A DNA stretch of 64,000 nucleotides from an uncultured Prevotella sp. (GTDB lineage: Bacteria > Bacteroidota > Bacteroidia > Bacteroidales > Bacteroidaceae): assembly GCA_934254985.1 (NCBI GenBank), contig CAKQMS010000004.1, positions 1-64,000 on the forward strand, written 5' to 3'. Shown here piece by piece: positions 7,934 to 17,086 of the stretch (within the stretch, counting starts at the first letter, position 1; every line of letters begins with the position of its first letter). Under the pieces are notes generated by a model. That model made no database searches, was not told the origin of the DNA, and saw only the letters and a list, made by a program, of their open reading frames with translations. A program made the position numbers and the translations under genes.

Positions 7934-9919
7934 ATGGGAAATTGTTGTAATACACAAAGTGGTTGCGGATGCAACCATAAGCATGACCACAATCATGGTC
8001 ATAGTCATGAACATAGTCATAGCCATGAGCACGATGGATTAAAAAGTAAGGTAGTGCTTATTGGCACAACAATATTATTGCTTGTCGGTGCAGCGCTGAT
8101 AGAGCATTCTATGCATCTTGCAACATGGCAGTTGTTGCTTATTTACCTTGTTCCATATATTCTTGTTGGTCACGACACACTGAAGGAGGCTGCAGAAGGA
8201 ATAATGAAAGGCGACATGTTTAACGAAGACTTCTTGATGTCGGTAGCCACTATCGGTGCTCTTGCCATAGGTTTTCTGCCTGGTAGCGACAATGAGTTTA
8301 TGGAGGCTGTCTTCGTGATGTTGTTCTTCCAGATAGGTGAACTATTCGAAGGCTATGCCGAAGGAAGAAGCAGAGACAGCATATCGCATTTGATGGAGAT
8401 AAAGCCTGATGTAGCCAACGTAGAGCGCAATGGTAATACTATGCAGGTATCTCCAGAGGAGGTAGCGATAGGCGAAACTATCGTTATCAGACCAGGCGAG
8501 AAAGTGCCTTTGGACGGTAATGTGATTGAAGGTCAATCGGCTCTAAACACCATTGCGATAACAGGCGAGAGTATGCCACGACAGATTACCGAGGGCAACG
8601 AGGTGATATCGGGATGTATCAATATATCGGGAGTTATCAAGGTGCAGACCACTAAGACTTTCGGAGAGAGCACTGTATCTAAGATTATCAATCTCGTAGA
8701 GAATGCTAATGAAAACAAGTCGAAGAGCGAATCTTTCATCACACGCTTCGCCCATGTATATACACCTATTGTAGTATTCTTGGCTGTGGCATTGGCTTTC
8801 GTGCCACCTATTTTCTCTGCTGCAGGCTATGCCGAAAGCTTCCCTCTTTGGCTCAACCGCGCATTGATATTCCTCGTCGTTTCTTGTCCTTGCGCACTTG
8901 TCATCAGCGTACCATTGACATTCTTTGGTGGTATAGGCGGAGCTTCACGCAATGGTATATTAATAAAAGGTAGCAACTATATGGATGCCCTTGCCAACCT
9001 CTCTACAGTTGTATTCGATAAGACAGGCACCCTTACTCATGGACAATTCGAGGTAGAAGCAATACATCCAGAAAACTATGATGCCCATGAATTGCTACAT
9101 ATGGCTGCCCACGTGGAGCATTTCACAACCCATCCTATAGGTGCTGCACTAAGAGATGCTTTCCCTAACGAGGCTACCGATGGTTGCGAGATAACAGAAG
9201 TAGAAGAGATTGCAGGACAAGGCATAAGAGCAAAGGTGGGCAACCACACAGTTTGTGTGGGCAACACAAAGATGATGGATAGCATAGGAGCAAAATGGCA
9301 CAACTGCCACAAGGTGGGAACAATTATCCATATTGCTATTGACGGCATCTACGCTGGTCATATCATTATCAACGACAAGATAAAAGAAGATAGCAAAGAG
9401 GCTATCTCACAACTAAAGGCTCTTGGAGTTGGCAAAACTGTGATGTTAACTGGCGACAGAAAGGAAGTGGGAGAACATGTAGCCCAACAACTGCATATCG
9501 ATGAATATCATACAGAGCTGTTGCCAACAGATAAGGTTTCTCACATGGAGCGTTTAATAAACGAGAAGCCTGCAGGTAGCACTCTCGCCTTTGTTGGCGA
9601 CGGTATCAACGATGCACCTGTATTGAAGCGTGCAGACGTAGGTATCGCTATGGGCGCTTTTGGTAGCGATGCCGCAATAGAAGCTGCCGACGTGGTGTTG
9701 ATGGATGATAAACCAAGCAAGGTGGCAACAGCCATAAGCATAGCTCGTCGCACTATCAGCATAGCTCATCAGAATGTATGGTTTGCTATAGGCGTAAAGG
9801 TAGCTATCTTACTCCTTGCCACAGTAGGACTTGGCACCATGTGGATGGCAGTGTTTGCCGATGTAGGCGTAACGGTATTGGCAGTACTGAATGCGATGAG
9901 AGCATTGAAGGTTAGATAG
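7934..9919 (+). CDS. P1B-type heavy-metal-exporting ATPase (Zn/Cd/Co class)
   Basis: The 661-residue inner-membrane pump begins with a Cys- and His-rich tail (NCCN, then CGCN and about twelve His in residues 15-33), a likely metal-binding region instead of a ferredoxin-like HMA domain. Other features are the A-domain ITGESMPR, the membrane metal site SCPCAL (Cys318 and Cys320), the phosphorylation motif DKTGTLT (Asp362), the TTHPIG motif of P1B ATPases near residue 400, and VGDGINDAP near 555. The CPC site and His-rich tail suit export of Zn(II), Cd(II) or Co(II). It ends 2 bp from the convergent Fur-family gene and neighbours a CzcCBA-type system, so the locus is metal homeostasis. Confidence 0.95.
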   Translation: MGNCCNTQSGCGCNHKHDHNHGHSHEHSHSHEHDGLKSKVVLIGTTILLLVGAALIEHSMHLATWQLLLIYLVPYILVGHDTLKEAAEGIMKGDMFNEDFLMSVATIGALAIGFLPGSDNEFMEAVFVMLFFQIGELFEGYAEGRSRDSISHLMEIKPDVANVERNGNTMQVSPEEVAIGETIVIRPGEKVPLDGNVIEGQSALNTIAITGESMPRQITEGNEVISGCINISGVIKVQTTKTFGESTVSKIINLVENANENKSKSESFITRFAHVYTPIVVFLAVALAFVPPIFSAAGYAESFPLWLNRALIFLVVSCPCALVISVPLTFFGGIGGASRNGILIKGSNYMDALANLSTVVFDKTGTLTHGQFEVEAIHPENYDAHELLHMAAHVEHFTTHPIGAALRDAFPNEATDGCEITEVEEIAGQGIRAKVGNHTVCVGNTKMMDSIGAKWHNCHKVGTIIHIAIDGIYAGHIIINDKIKEDSKEAISQLKALGVGKTVMLTGDRKEVGEHVAQQLHIDEYHTELLPTDKVSHMERLINEKPAGSTLAFVGDGINDAPVLKRADVGIAMGAFGSDAAIEAADVVLMDDKPSKVATAISIARRTISIAHQNVWFAIGVKVAILLLATVGLGTMWMAVFADVGVTVLAVLNAMRALKVR

Positions 9920-9921
9920 TA

Positions 9922-10347
9922 TCAGCCTTTCTTCTTTCTGCATTCAGGACAGATGCCACGAATAATGAAGTTCATGCTATGGAGTTCGAAGTCGGAGGGC
10001 AACTCCACACATGGCAATGGCATATCGTGAAGACAAATCATAGAATGACAGTGCTCGCAATAGAAATGCATATGCTCGTCGTCATCGACATCCTCGTCGT
10101 GACTATGGCATAGTTCGTATTTCACTCCACCCTCTCCATCTTCTATCACATGCACCAAATGATGCTGTTTGAAGACTACAAGAGTGCGAAATATCGACGA
10201 CTTATCCAACGACAATATGCTGTATTCCAGCTCTTTCATAGACACAGGCTTGCCAGCACTATCTAAAGCTCGGACAATGATGATGCGGTTTGCCGTTGGT
10301 TTTATGTCATGCAGAAGTAGCAGTTGCTCGTATTTGTTTTGCTCCAT
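9922..10347 (-). CDS. Fur/Zur-family metal-responsive regulator
   Basis: The 141-residue protein has an N-terminal winged helix (about 8-80, with SSIFRTLVVFKQHHLVH) and a C-terminal metal-binding dimerisation domain. Two zinc-type Cys pairs are visible, CEHC and CPEC, together with His-rich segments. The ATG at 10347 is preferred over a TTG two codons earlier. A -7 box overlaps an inverted repeat just upstream, suggesting autoregulation. Genes on both sides encode metal efflux, so it probably senses zinc or a related metal. Confidence 0.9.
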   Translation of the reverse strand: MEQNKYEQLLLLHDIKPTANRIIIVRALDSAGKPVSMKELEYSILSLDKSSIFRTLVVFKQHHLVHVIEDGEGGVKYELCHSHDEDVDDDEHMHFYCEHCHSMICLHDMPLPCVELPSDFELHSMNFIIRGICPECRKKKG

Positions 10348-10366
10348 AATCAAAAATAACTAAAAT

Positions 10367-10382
10367 CATACGCAAAGGTATG
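10367..10382 (-). promoter_or_regulatory. Promoter of the Fur-family gene within an inverted repeat
   Basis: The minus strand carries TACCTTTGC at 10372-10380. It is enclosed by a CATAC/GTATG inverted repeat (10367-10371 and 10378-10382). A bound dimer would cover the -7 box, so negative autoregulation is plausible. Confidence 0.45.
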
Positions 10383-10457
10383 CGATTTACTATAAACGGC
10401 GACATATGAAAGAGTTAACAATATATAACACAACATCTATATGTCGCTTATTATTAG

Positions 10458-10466
10458 TAATTTTGC
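10458..10466 (+). promoter_or_regulatory. Promoter -7 box for the His-rich protein and efflux genes
   Basis: The plus strand reads TAATTTTGC, 15 bp upstream of ATG 10481. This placement rules out the upstream TTG/ATG start near 10406. No other -7 box was seen before the adaptor gene at 10979, so the efflux genes may depend on this promoter. Confidence 0.55.
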
Positions 10467-10480
10467 AGCATAATTTTAAT

Positions 10481-10873
10481 ATGAAGAACAGAAACCTAAT
10501 AGCGATGCTTGTGTTGCCAGTAGTAATACTATTACTATTGTTGCCAGCAATACCTCACCATCATCACGATGGGGAGATATGCACCACTATAGAATATTGC
10601 AACCACGACCATTGCGCCAACGAAGCTCATTCTCATCATCATGGCGACAATACAACCTGTGTTGCAGAGAGCGATTTCTTCATATCCCAACATCATTCTA
10701 CTGACAGTAATATTGCTGTTAAGCACGTACTTTTATTTGTAAATATCATAGGTAGTCTTGTCTTCGGCGACATGGCTATCAGCACTTGTAAAGCCGAAAC
10801 TAAGAAGACTTCATTTTATAAATCTATTGGTTTATATAGCTATAGAAGCCTCCGTGCACCTCCTGCTTTTTAA
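10481..10873 (+). CDS. Small His-rich membrane or periplasmic protein
   Basis: The 130-residue protein starts at ATG 10481, chosen because the promoter box lies just ahead of it. It has a hydrophobic N-terminal segment (residues 6-23), then His- and Cys-rich stretches (HHHHDGEICTTIEYCNHDHC and HSHHHGD), then a second hydrophobic segment near 80-98. Small proteins like this often precede CusA/CzcA-type efflux genes in Bacteroidetes. The His clusters suggest metal binding in the periplasm, perhaps as a chaperone for the efflux system downstream. The exact role is unknown. Confidence 0.7.
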   Translation: MKNRNLIAMLVLPVVILLLLLPAIPHHHHDGEICTTIEYCNHDHCANEAHSHHHGDNTTCVAESDFFISQHHSTDSNIAVKHVLLFVNIIGSLVFGDMAISTCKAETKKTSFYKSIGLYSYRSLRAPPAF

Positions 10874-10968
10874 AGGTAAAAAGACCTTTGAAAGGTAAAA
10901 AGGTAAAAAAGTAAAAAAGACCTTTAAAAGGTAAAAGCCTTAAAAGTAAAAACAGTAAAATCATTTAT
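10871..10968 (+). repeat. A-rich GTAAAA-type repeat tract with internal inverted repeats
   Basis: Beginning at the stop codon of the His-rich gene, the sequence is built from repeats of the type AAAGGTAAAAA with AGACCTTT blocks that can pair with AAAGGT. It fills almost the whole gap to the adaptor gene. The same GTAAAA(A/G) theme recurs at other gene junctions in the window. Confidence 0.6.
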
Positions 10969-10978
10969 TATTTTAATC

Positions 10979-12136
10979 ATGAACAAACTTTATATGTTGC
11001 TCATGATGATTGCTGCGTTTGCATTTGCAAGCTGCGGCAGTCATAATCATGACGACCACAAAGAAGGTGAAGAACATGCTGAAGGCGAACATGAACACAA
11101 GCATGAACACGAAGGAGAAATAGTAATTAACGAGAAACAAGCTAAAGAGGCAGGCATAACCATTGAAACTGTAGCTGCAGCACCATTCAGAGCTGCTATA
11201 TTGGTAAGCGGACAAATTGTTGCAAGCCAAGGTGATGAGCAAACTATCGCTGCCACATCTAACGGTATTGTGAAGTATGCTAATGCTTCGATAACTGAAG
11301 GTACTGCCGTAAAGGCTGGTCAGACCATTGCGTCTGTATCTGCTAAGAACATACAAGATGGCGACCCAATGGCTAAAGCCAAGGCTGCATACGAAGTTGC
11401 AAAAAGCGAATATGAGCGTGCTAAAGCTCTCGTTGGCGACAAAATAATATCGCAAAAGGAGTTTGGACAGATAAAGATGCAATACGAGACAGCCCGTGTG
11501 GCATACGAGGCGCAAGCAAGGAACTCTACAGCAGCAGGCATATCAGTATCGTCACCTATGAGTGGATATATCAAGACTCTCTTGGTAGCTCAAGGCGAAT
11601 ATGTTGCCGTAGGTCAGCCTATAGCAATTGTTACTAATAGCCGCAAGCTGCAGTTGCGTGCCGACGTTCCTTGCCATCAAGCTCAATCATTGGCAACCAT
11701 CGGTAGCGCCAACTTCCGCATGGCAGGTAGCGACAGAGTATATAGTCTCGACAATATGCATGGCCGCTTGCTCTCGTATGGCAGAAGCGTTGCTGCAGGT
11801 TCTTCGTTTGTACCTGTAAACTTCGAATTCGACAACATCGGCGACATCATATCTGGCGCCTATGCTGAGGTGTGGTTGCTCTCTAAGGAGCAAGCCAACA
11901 TCATCTCTGTACCTGTGGAGGCGCTGACCGAAGAGCAGGGAGCAAAGTTTGTATATGTACAGATAGAACATGATGCATATATGAAGCGCGAAGTATCTAC
12001 AGGAGCATCTAACGGAAAGCGTATAGAGATAGTGAGCGGACTTAAGGCAGGCGAAAAGGTGGTGAGCCATGGGGCATATACCGTGAAGTTGGCTTCTGCT
12101 TCGAAAGCTATTCCTGGACATACCCACAACCACTAA
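10979..12136 (+). CDS. RND efflux periplasmic adaptor (CzcB/CusB type)
   Basis: The 385-residue lipoprotein has a signal ending FASCG (Cys19) and a His/Glu-rich segment after it (residues 22-45). The membrane-fusion core has paired lipoyl halves (KYANASITEGTAVKAGQTIASV and SGYIKTLLVAQGEYVAVGQPI) flanking a short helical hairpin (about 125-185). Beta-barrel and membrane-proximal domains follow (SVPVEALTEEQGAKFVYVQ). It bridges the inner-membrane pump encoded 12 bp downstream and an outer-membrane channel. The N-terminal His-rich part suggests a divalent metal as substrate. Confidence 0.95.
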   Translation: MNKLYMLLMMIAAFAFASCGSHNHDDHKEGEEHAEGEHEHKHEHEGEIVINEKQAKEAGITIETVAAAPFRAAILVSGQIVASQGDEQTIAATSNGIVKYANASITEGTAVKAGQTIASVSAKNIQDGDPMAKAKAAYEVAKSEYERAKALVGDKIISQKEFGQIKMQYETARVAYEAQARNSTAAGISVSSPMSGYIKTLLVAQGEYVAVGQPIAIVTNSRKLQLRADVPCHQAQSLATIGSANFRMAGSDRVYSLDNMHGRLLSYGRSVAAGSSFVPVNFEFDNIGDIISGAYAEVWLLSKEQANIISVPVEALTEEQGAKFVYVQIEHDAYMKREVSTGASNGKRIEIVSGLKAGEKVVSHGAYTVKLASASKAIPGHTHNH

Positions 12137-12148
12137 ACATAGGGCGAT

Positions 12149-15100
12149 ATGTTGAACAAGATAATTAGTTTTTCGCTCCACAACCGTCTGGTGATACTCA
12201 TATCTGCGGTATTGCTCATGATAGTTGGCATCTACACAGCCAAACACATGGATGTAGACGTATTCCCCGATCTCAATGCCCCTACGGTGGTAGTGATGAC
12301 CGAGGCTAATGGTATGGCACCAGAAGAGGTTGAACAACTCGTCACCTTTCCTGTAGAAACAGCGGTAAATGGAGCCACCGATGTGCGTCGTGTGCGTTCA
12401 TCGTCGACAACAGGTTTTTCTATCGTTTGGGTGGAATTCAATTGGGGTACTGATATTTATCGTGCACGCCAGATAGTATCAGAAAAGATAACAGCCATAA
12501 AAGACCAACTGCCAAAGACTGTGGGGGCACCAACTCTCGGTCCACAGTCGTCGATACTTGGTGAGCTGATGTTTGTGGCAGTAACCTCTGATACCACTTC
12601 TCTTCGCGACCTGCGTACACTTGCCGACTGGACCATTCGTCCACGATTGCTTGCCACAGGTGGTGTGGCTCAGGTGTCGGTATTGGGTGGCGATGTGAAG
12701 GAATACCAGATATTGCTCGACCCATTGCGCATGAAGCATTATGGTGTAGCACTCAACGATGTGAATGCAGCAATGCAAGATATGAACCGCAACACTTCGG
12801 GTGGTGTGCTATATGAATATGGTAACGAATATATTGTGCGTGGCGTAAGCGCCACAAATAATATAGAGGCGCTAAAGAAAGCATTGGTGAAAGGTTCGGG
12901 CAACACCGCTATCACCATTGGCGATATAGCGACGGTAAAGGTTGGCAACCATGCTCCTAACATGGGTACGGCATCGCTAAATGGCAAACAATGCGTGATG
13001 ATGACTGTGACAAAACAGCCAAGCACCAGCACCATAGACCTATCAAGCAAGATTGACCTTGCACTCAACGATGTGCAGAAGTCGCTACCTGCCGACGTGA
13101 AACTCAGCACCGACGTATATCGTCAGGAGCGTTTCATCAATAGCAGTATCGACAATGTCAAGGAGTCGCTCTATGAAGGTGGCTTCTTTGTGGTGATAGT
13201 GTTGTTTATATTCCTTATGAATGTGCGCACCACATTGATTTCTCTCGTCACCATACCTCTGTCGTTGGTGATGTCGATATTGGTGCTCCATTTTATGGGT
13301 CTCACCATCAACACCATGAGCCTTGGCGGTATGGCTATAGCGATAGGTTCGCTTGTCGATGATGCCATTGTGGATGTAGAGAATGTATATAAACGACTGC
13401 GCGAAAACCGAATGAAGCCTGAAGACAAACGACAGCCACTGATAAACATCGTTTTCGAAGCTTCCAAGGAGGTTCGCTTGCCTATTCTCAATTCCACATT
13501 GATTATCATCGTGAGCTTCATTCCTCTTTTCTTCCTTACAGGCATGGAGGGCAGACTGCTCGTACCATTAGGTATAGCCTTTATCACAGCTCTTTGTGCA
13601 TCCACACTCGTTGCCCTAACCCTCACCCCTGTATTGTGTAGCTATCTTCTCGGTAGCGGCAAGGGGCAGATGCGTGAGCCAAAGGTGGCAGAATGGCTTA
13701 AGGGTCATTATACAAAGGCTTTGGAATGGGCTATCAATCACCGCAAAGTGGTATTGGGTTCGGCAGCCTCTTTGTTTGTAGTGGCATTGATAGTATTCGC
13801 TTCGTTGGGTCGCAACTTCCTTCCTCCATTCAACGAGGGTTCGTTTACCATCAATGTAAGCACATTGCCCGGCATATCTCTCGCTGAATCCGACCGCATA
13901 GGTAATAAGGTGGAACAACAGTTGCTCTCGATACCAGAAATAAATACCGTGGGCAGAAAGACCGGACGTGCAGAACTCGATGAGCATGCCTTAGGAGTTA
14001 ACGATACTGAGATAGAAGCTCCATTCACTCTTACCGACCGCAGCAAGGATGAGGTGTTGGCAGATGTGCGCCATAAGCTCGAAGCCATACCAGGCATAAA
14101 TGTTGAAGTTGGCGCTCCTATCACCCACCGTATTGATGCTATGCTATCGGGTACTCGCGCCAATATCGCTATCAAGGTGTTTGGCGACAACCTCAATCGC
14201 ATGTATGATATCGGTAACAAGATAAAGGAAGAGATTTCTGGCATCGAAGGTATTGCCGACCTCAACGTAGAACAGCAGGTGGAGCGTCCGCAGCTACAGA
14301 TAATTCCGAAGCGAGATATGCTGGCACGCTACGGCATAACCATGGCTGACTTTGGCGAAATGGTAAGCACATTGCTGGCTGGCGAAGCGGTGTCGACAGT
14401 TTACGAAGGCAACAAATCGTTCGACCTTATGTTAAAAGTCGACGACAACCAGCATGCATCTATCGACGAGATTCGCAATATGCTGATAAATGCCGACGGA
14501 CAGATGATACCACTGTGCTATGTTGCTGACGTGAAATCGGCTACTGGTCCTAACACCATCAACCGCGAGAATGTAGCTCGCAAGCTTGTTGTCTCGGCAA
14601 ATGTTTCTGGTCGCGACTTGGTGGGTGTAGTGGATGACATACAGAAGAAGATAGATAGCAGCATACAGCTACCGGAGGGCTATCATATAGAATATGGTGG
14701 ACAGTTTGAGAGCGAGAAGTCGGCATCGCAGACCTTGCTTATCACATCGATAATCTCTATCATCATCATCTTCCTGTTGCTATTCAATCAGTTCCGCAAC
14801 CTTCGCGAGTCGTTGGTGATATTGCTCAATCTGCCTTTGGCACTTATCGGTGGTGTGTTTGCGGTATGGCTATCTAATGGTATGCTAAGCATTCCTGCCA
14901 TCATAGGCTTCATATCTCTCTTCGGCATCGCCACACGTAATGGTATGCTCCTGGTGAGCAGATACAACGACCTAAAGGCTCATGGTATCAGCACCATAGA
15001 TTGTGTGATGCGTGGCTCTACCGACCGTCTCAACCCTATCCTCATGACGGCTCTGACCTCAGCTCTTGCCTTGATACCTCTCGCCCTTGGTGGCGACCTT

Positions 15101-15241
15101 CCAGGCAACGAGATACAAAGCCCTATGGCAAAGGTTATCCTCGGCGGTCTCTTCACCTCTACATTGCTCAACGCATTCGTAGTGCCAATAATGCACTTAT
15201 TAAGTGAAGAACGAAGAGTGAAGAGTGAAGAATCAAAATGA
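12149..15241 (+). CDS. RND heavy-metal efflux permease (CzcA/CusA family)
   Basis: The 1030-residue inner-membrane proton/metal antiporter shows the RND plan: TM1, a large periplasmic loop, TM2-6, a second loop and TM8-12. Family landmarks include DVFPDLNAPTVVVMTEANG near residue 37 and the GGMAIAIG segment in TM4. The TM4 motif reads GSLVDDAIVDVEN (Asp404, Asp405) rather than the DFGxxxDGA form typical of Zn/Co/Cd pumps, so the metal is uncertain. The last residues (LSEERRVKSEESK) are encoded by a dispersed repeat, so the original C-terminus was probably slightly different. It lies directly downstream of its adaptor. Confidence 0.94.
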   Translation: MLNKIISFSLHNRLVILISAVLLMIVGIYTAKHMDVDVFPDLNAPTVVVMTEANGMAPEEVEQLVTFPVETAVNGATDVRRVRSSSTTGFSIVWVEFNWGTDIYRARQIVSEKITAIKDQLPKTVGAPTLGPQSSILGELMFVAVTSDTTSLRDLRTLADWTIRPRLLATGGVAQVSVLGGDVKEYQILLDPLRMKHYGVALNDVNAAMQDMNRNTSGGVLYEYGNEYIVRGVSATNNIEALKKALVKGSGNTAITIGDIATVKVGNHAPNMGTASLNGKQCVMMTVTKQPSTSTIDLSSKIDLALNDVQKSLPADVKLSTDVYRQERFINSSIDNVKESLYEGGFFVVIVLFIFLMNVRTTLISLVTIPLSLVMSILVLHFMGLTINTMSLGGMAIAIGSLVDDAIVDVENVYKRLRENRMKPEDKRQPLINIVFEASKEVRLPILNSTLIIIVSFIPLFFLTGMEGRLLVPLGIAFITALCASTLVALTLTPVLCSYLLGSGKGQMREPKVAEWLKGHYTKALEWAINHRKVVLGSAASLFVVALIVFASLGRNFLPPFNEGSFTINVSTLPGISLAESDRIGNKVEQQLLSIPEINTVGRKTGRAELDEHALGVNDTEIEAPFTLTDRSKDEVLADVRHKLEAIPGINVEVGAPITHRIDAMLSGTRANIAIKVFGDNLNRMYDIGNKIKEEISGIEGIADLNVEQQVERPQLQIIPKRDMLARYGITMADFGEMVSTLLAGEAVSTVYEGNKSFDLMLKVDDNQHASIDEIRNMLINADGQMIPLCYVADVKSATGPNTINRENVARKLVVSANVSGRDLVGVVDDIQKKIDSSIQLPEGYHIEYGGQFESEKSASQTLLITSIISIIIIFLLLFNQFRNLRESLVILLNLPLALIGGVFAVWLSNGMLSIPAIIGFISLFGIATRNGMLLVSRYNDLKAHGISTIDCVMRGSTDRLNPILMTALTSALALIPLALGGDLPGNEIQSPMAKVILGGLFTSTLLNAFVVPIMHLLSEERRVKSEESK

Positions 15242-15300
15242 AGAGCGAAGCGAAGCATTAAGAAAGCAAAGAATTAAGCAAAGCGAAGCTATCATCCCCT
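15200..15300 (+). repeat. GTGAAGA-type repeat tract at the 3' end of the RND gene
   Basis: Positions 15200-15229 are identical over 30 bases to 28539-28568. The tract is a loose array of 7-base units such as GTGAAGA and ACGAAGA and continues as AGCGAAGC/AAGAATTAAG-like units to about 15300. It encodes the last dozen residues of the RND permease and then runs into the spacer. Confidence 0.65.
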
Positions 15301-15311
15301 TCGTCCTTGTT

Positions 15312-15333
15312 GGAAGTCGTTTTTACGACTTCC
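15312..15333. repeat. Perfect 9-bp hairpin in the RND/TolC spacer
   Basis: GGAAGTCGT at 15312-15320 pairs with ACGACTTCC at 15325-15333 around a TTTT loop. It is followed by a C/T-rich stretch rather than a T-run, so an intrinsic terminator is not clear. It may stabilise mRNA or reduce expression of the channel gene. Confidence 0.5.
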
Positions 15334-15385
15334 CTTCCCCGCTCCGTTCCCCGCTTCCTCCATTAATCCATAAATCAAAAAATAT

Positions 15386-16567
15386 ATGTATCGAATATTA
15401 ATCATATTATCAGCCCTATGCGCAAACTTAGAGTTGCGCGCTCAGGGTTGCATCGACGGCATACTGCAGCAGATAGAAGACAACAACCCCACTCTATCTG
15501 CCTTACGCAAAGCCACTGAGGCAACAAAAATTGGCAACCACACCGGTCTCACCCTCGACGACCCTGAAGTAGACTTCGCATATCTATGGGGCTCACCACG
15601 CTCTGTGGGCAACAGAAAAAACATCGAAGTATCGCAGAGCTTCGATATGGCAACCCTTACAGGTGCTAAGCGACGCATGGCTAAAGAGCAAGACGCTATG
15701 GCTGACTACCAATACAAAGTAGATCGCCAAGAGATATTGCTCAATGCGCGACAGCTGTGTATAGACATTATATATTATAATGCCATGCACAACAACCTTG
15801 CCACACGACTGGAATATGCTGAGCAGAATGCTAAATTGCAGAAGCAACGTCTCGACAAGGGCGAAGGTACACAAGTGGAATATAACACCACCATGATGGA
15901 ACTTGCTGCTGCTAAAGTGGCGCTAAAGAATAATGATACCGACCGCAAAGCCGCCTTGCTGTCATTACAAAGTCTCAATGGTGGCAACGCAATATCGCTC
16001 ACCACAGCCGACTTCCCTGTTGTCTCTATCCCTTCCGACTTCAAGTCGTGGTATGCAGGGGCAGAAACAAAGAGTCCAGCATTGGCATACGCAAGACAGG
16101 AAGCAGAAGTGGCAAACCGTCAAGTTGCCATAACTCGTGCCGATGGTATGCCTAAGTTCACCGCAGGCTTCACAGGCGAATATATCAACGACGAGAATCT
16201 CAGTGGCTTCTCTGTAGGAATGACTATTCCGCTATGGAGCAATAAAAATAAGGTGAAACAGGCTAAAGCCGGGGCGGTGGCAGCAAAAGCTAAGGTGGCA
16301 GATGCTAAACTGCAGTTCTATTACAACTTGCAGTCGCTATATCAGCGCCAAGCTGGTCTGCACGAAGTGGCAGAAGCCTACTATCAGACCGTAAACACAT
16401 CAAACAACATGCCACTGCTGAAGAAAGCGCTCGACGAAGGTGCAATAAGCGTCACAGCTTATATCGCAGACCTTCGCACCTACTATGAGCTAAAGGCACA
16501 ACATCTTGATGCCACACGCTCTTGGCACAAGGCTGTAGCAGAAATGATGTCTATAACAATGCAATAA
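15386..16567 (+). CDS. TolC-family outer-membrane efflux channel (CzcC type)
   Basis: The 393-residue protein has a signal peptide ending near residue 19 (LELRAQ). Two OEP-type repeats of long amphipathic helices follow (about 100-190 and 290-390). Early landmarks such as LDDPEVDFAYLWGSP and an RKNIEVSQSFD segment are typical of the Bacteroidetes channels paired with CusBA/CzcBA pumps. It completes a tripartite system with the adaptor and permease upstream, although a 144-bp repeat-containing spacer separates it from the permease. A strong terminator follows. Confidence 0.93.
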   Translation: MYRILIILSALCANLELRAQGCIDGILQQIEDNNPTLSALRKATEATKIGNHTGLTLDDPEVDFAYLWGSPRSVGNRKNIEVSQSFDMATLTGAKRRMAKEQDAMADYQYKVDRQEILLNARQLCIDIIYYNAMHNNLATRLEYAEQNAKLQKQRLDKGEGTQVEYNTTMMELAAAKVALKNNDTDRKAALLSLQSLNGGNAISLTTADFPVVSIPSDFKSWYAGAETKSPALAYARQEAEVANRQVAITRADGMPKFTAGFTGEYINDENLSGFSVGMTIPLWSNKNKVKQAKAGAVAAKAKVADAKLQFYYNLQSLYQRQAGLHEVAEAYYQTVNTSNNMPLLKKALDEGAISVTAYIADLRTYYELKAQHLDATRSWHKAVAEMMSITMQ

Positions 16568-16574
16568 AGAATTG

Positions 16575-16610
16575 TCCTCACCTCATAAAAATGGGGTGAG
16601 GATGTTTTTT
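16575..16610 (+). terminator. Intrinsic terminator after the efflux operon
   Basis: TCCTCACC (16575-16582) pairs with GGTGAGGA (16595-16602), followed shortly by a run of T (16605-16610). It lies 8 bp after the channel stop and before the next promoter. Confidence 0.8.
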
Positions 16611-16627
16611 ATATTAGATAATATTAT

Positions 16628-16636
16628 TACCTTTGC
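16628..16636 (+). promoter_or_regulatory. Promoter -7 box for lrgAB-like genes
   Basis: The sequence TACCTTTGC matches TAnnTTTGC, 55 bp upstream of ATG 16691 and just after the terminator of the preceding operon. Confidence 0.6.
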
Positions 16637-16690
16637 ACCCGAATAAGAACAATACGATTGGTTGTAGGATAACAATACAATAGGAAAAAT

Positions 16691-17086
16691 ATGGTTAGAC
16701 AATGTTTCATCCTCTTTGGATGTATGGCTTTGGGTGAGCTGGTGACAACGCTCACAGGAGTGAAACTGCCTTCGAGTATCATCGGTATGCTATTGCTTAC
16801 GTTGCTACTGAAGGTAAAGGTAATAAAACTGGAATGGGTAAGAGGACTTACTGACTTTCTGATAGCCAACCTCGGATTCTTCTTCGTGCCACCAGGCGTT
16901 GCGCTGATGTTGCATTTCAACCTTATCAAGGCTGAATTGGTTCCTATCATCGGAGCCACATTAGTGAGCACAGCATTGGTATTGCTCATTACTGGTCACA
17001 CTCACCAAGTGGTGGCTAAGGGCGAAAAGAAGATAACTAACAAGATTAAGGATAAAATAGAGGAAAGGCACAAGAACCATGATTAA
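16691..17086 (+). CDS. CidA/LrgA-family membrane protein
   Basis: The 131-residue protein has four predicted membrane helices and the family motifs GVKLPSSIIGMLLL and FFVPPGVALMLHF. In other bacteria this holin-like family is linked to murein hydrolase control, and related proteins transport small carboxylates. The stop overlaps the start of the LrgB partner by 8 bp, so the two are co-translated. A basic C-terminal tail (GEKKITNKIKDKIEERHKN) faces the cytosol. Confidence 0.9.
   Translation: MVRQCFILFGCMALGELVTTLTGVKLPSSIIGMLLLTLLLKVKVIKLEWVRGLTDFLIANLGFFFVPPGVALMLHFNLIKAELVPIIGATLVSTALVLLITGHTHQVVAKGEKKITNKIKDKIEERHKNHD

Noticed and set aside
11687..12337. 216-residue open frame on the minus strand
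   Set aside because: It is antisense to the adaptor and permease genes and crosses their junction.
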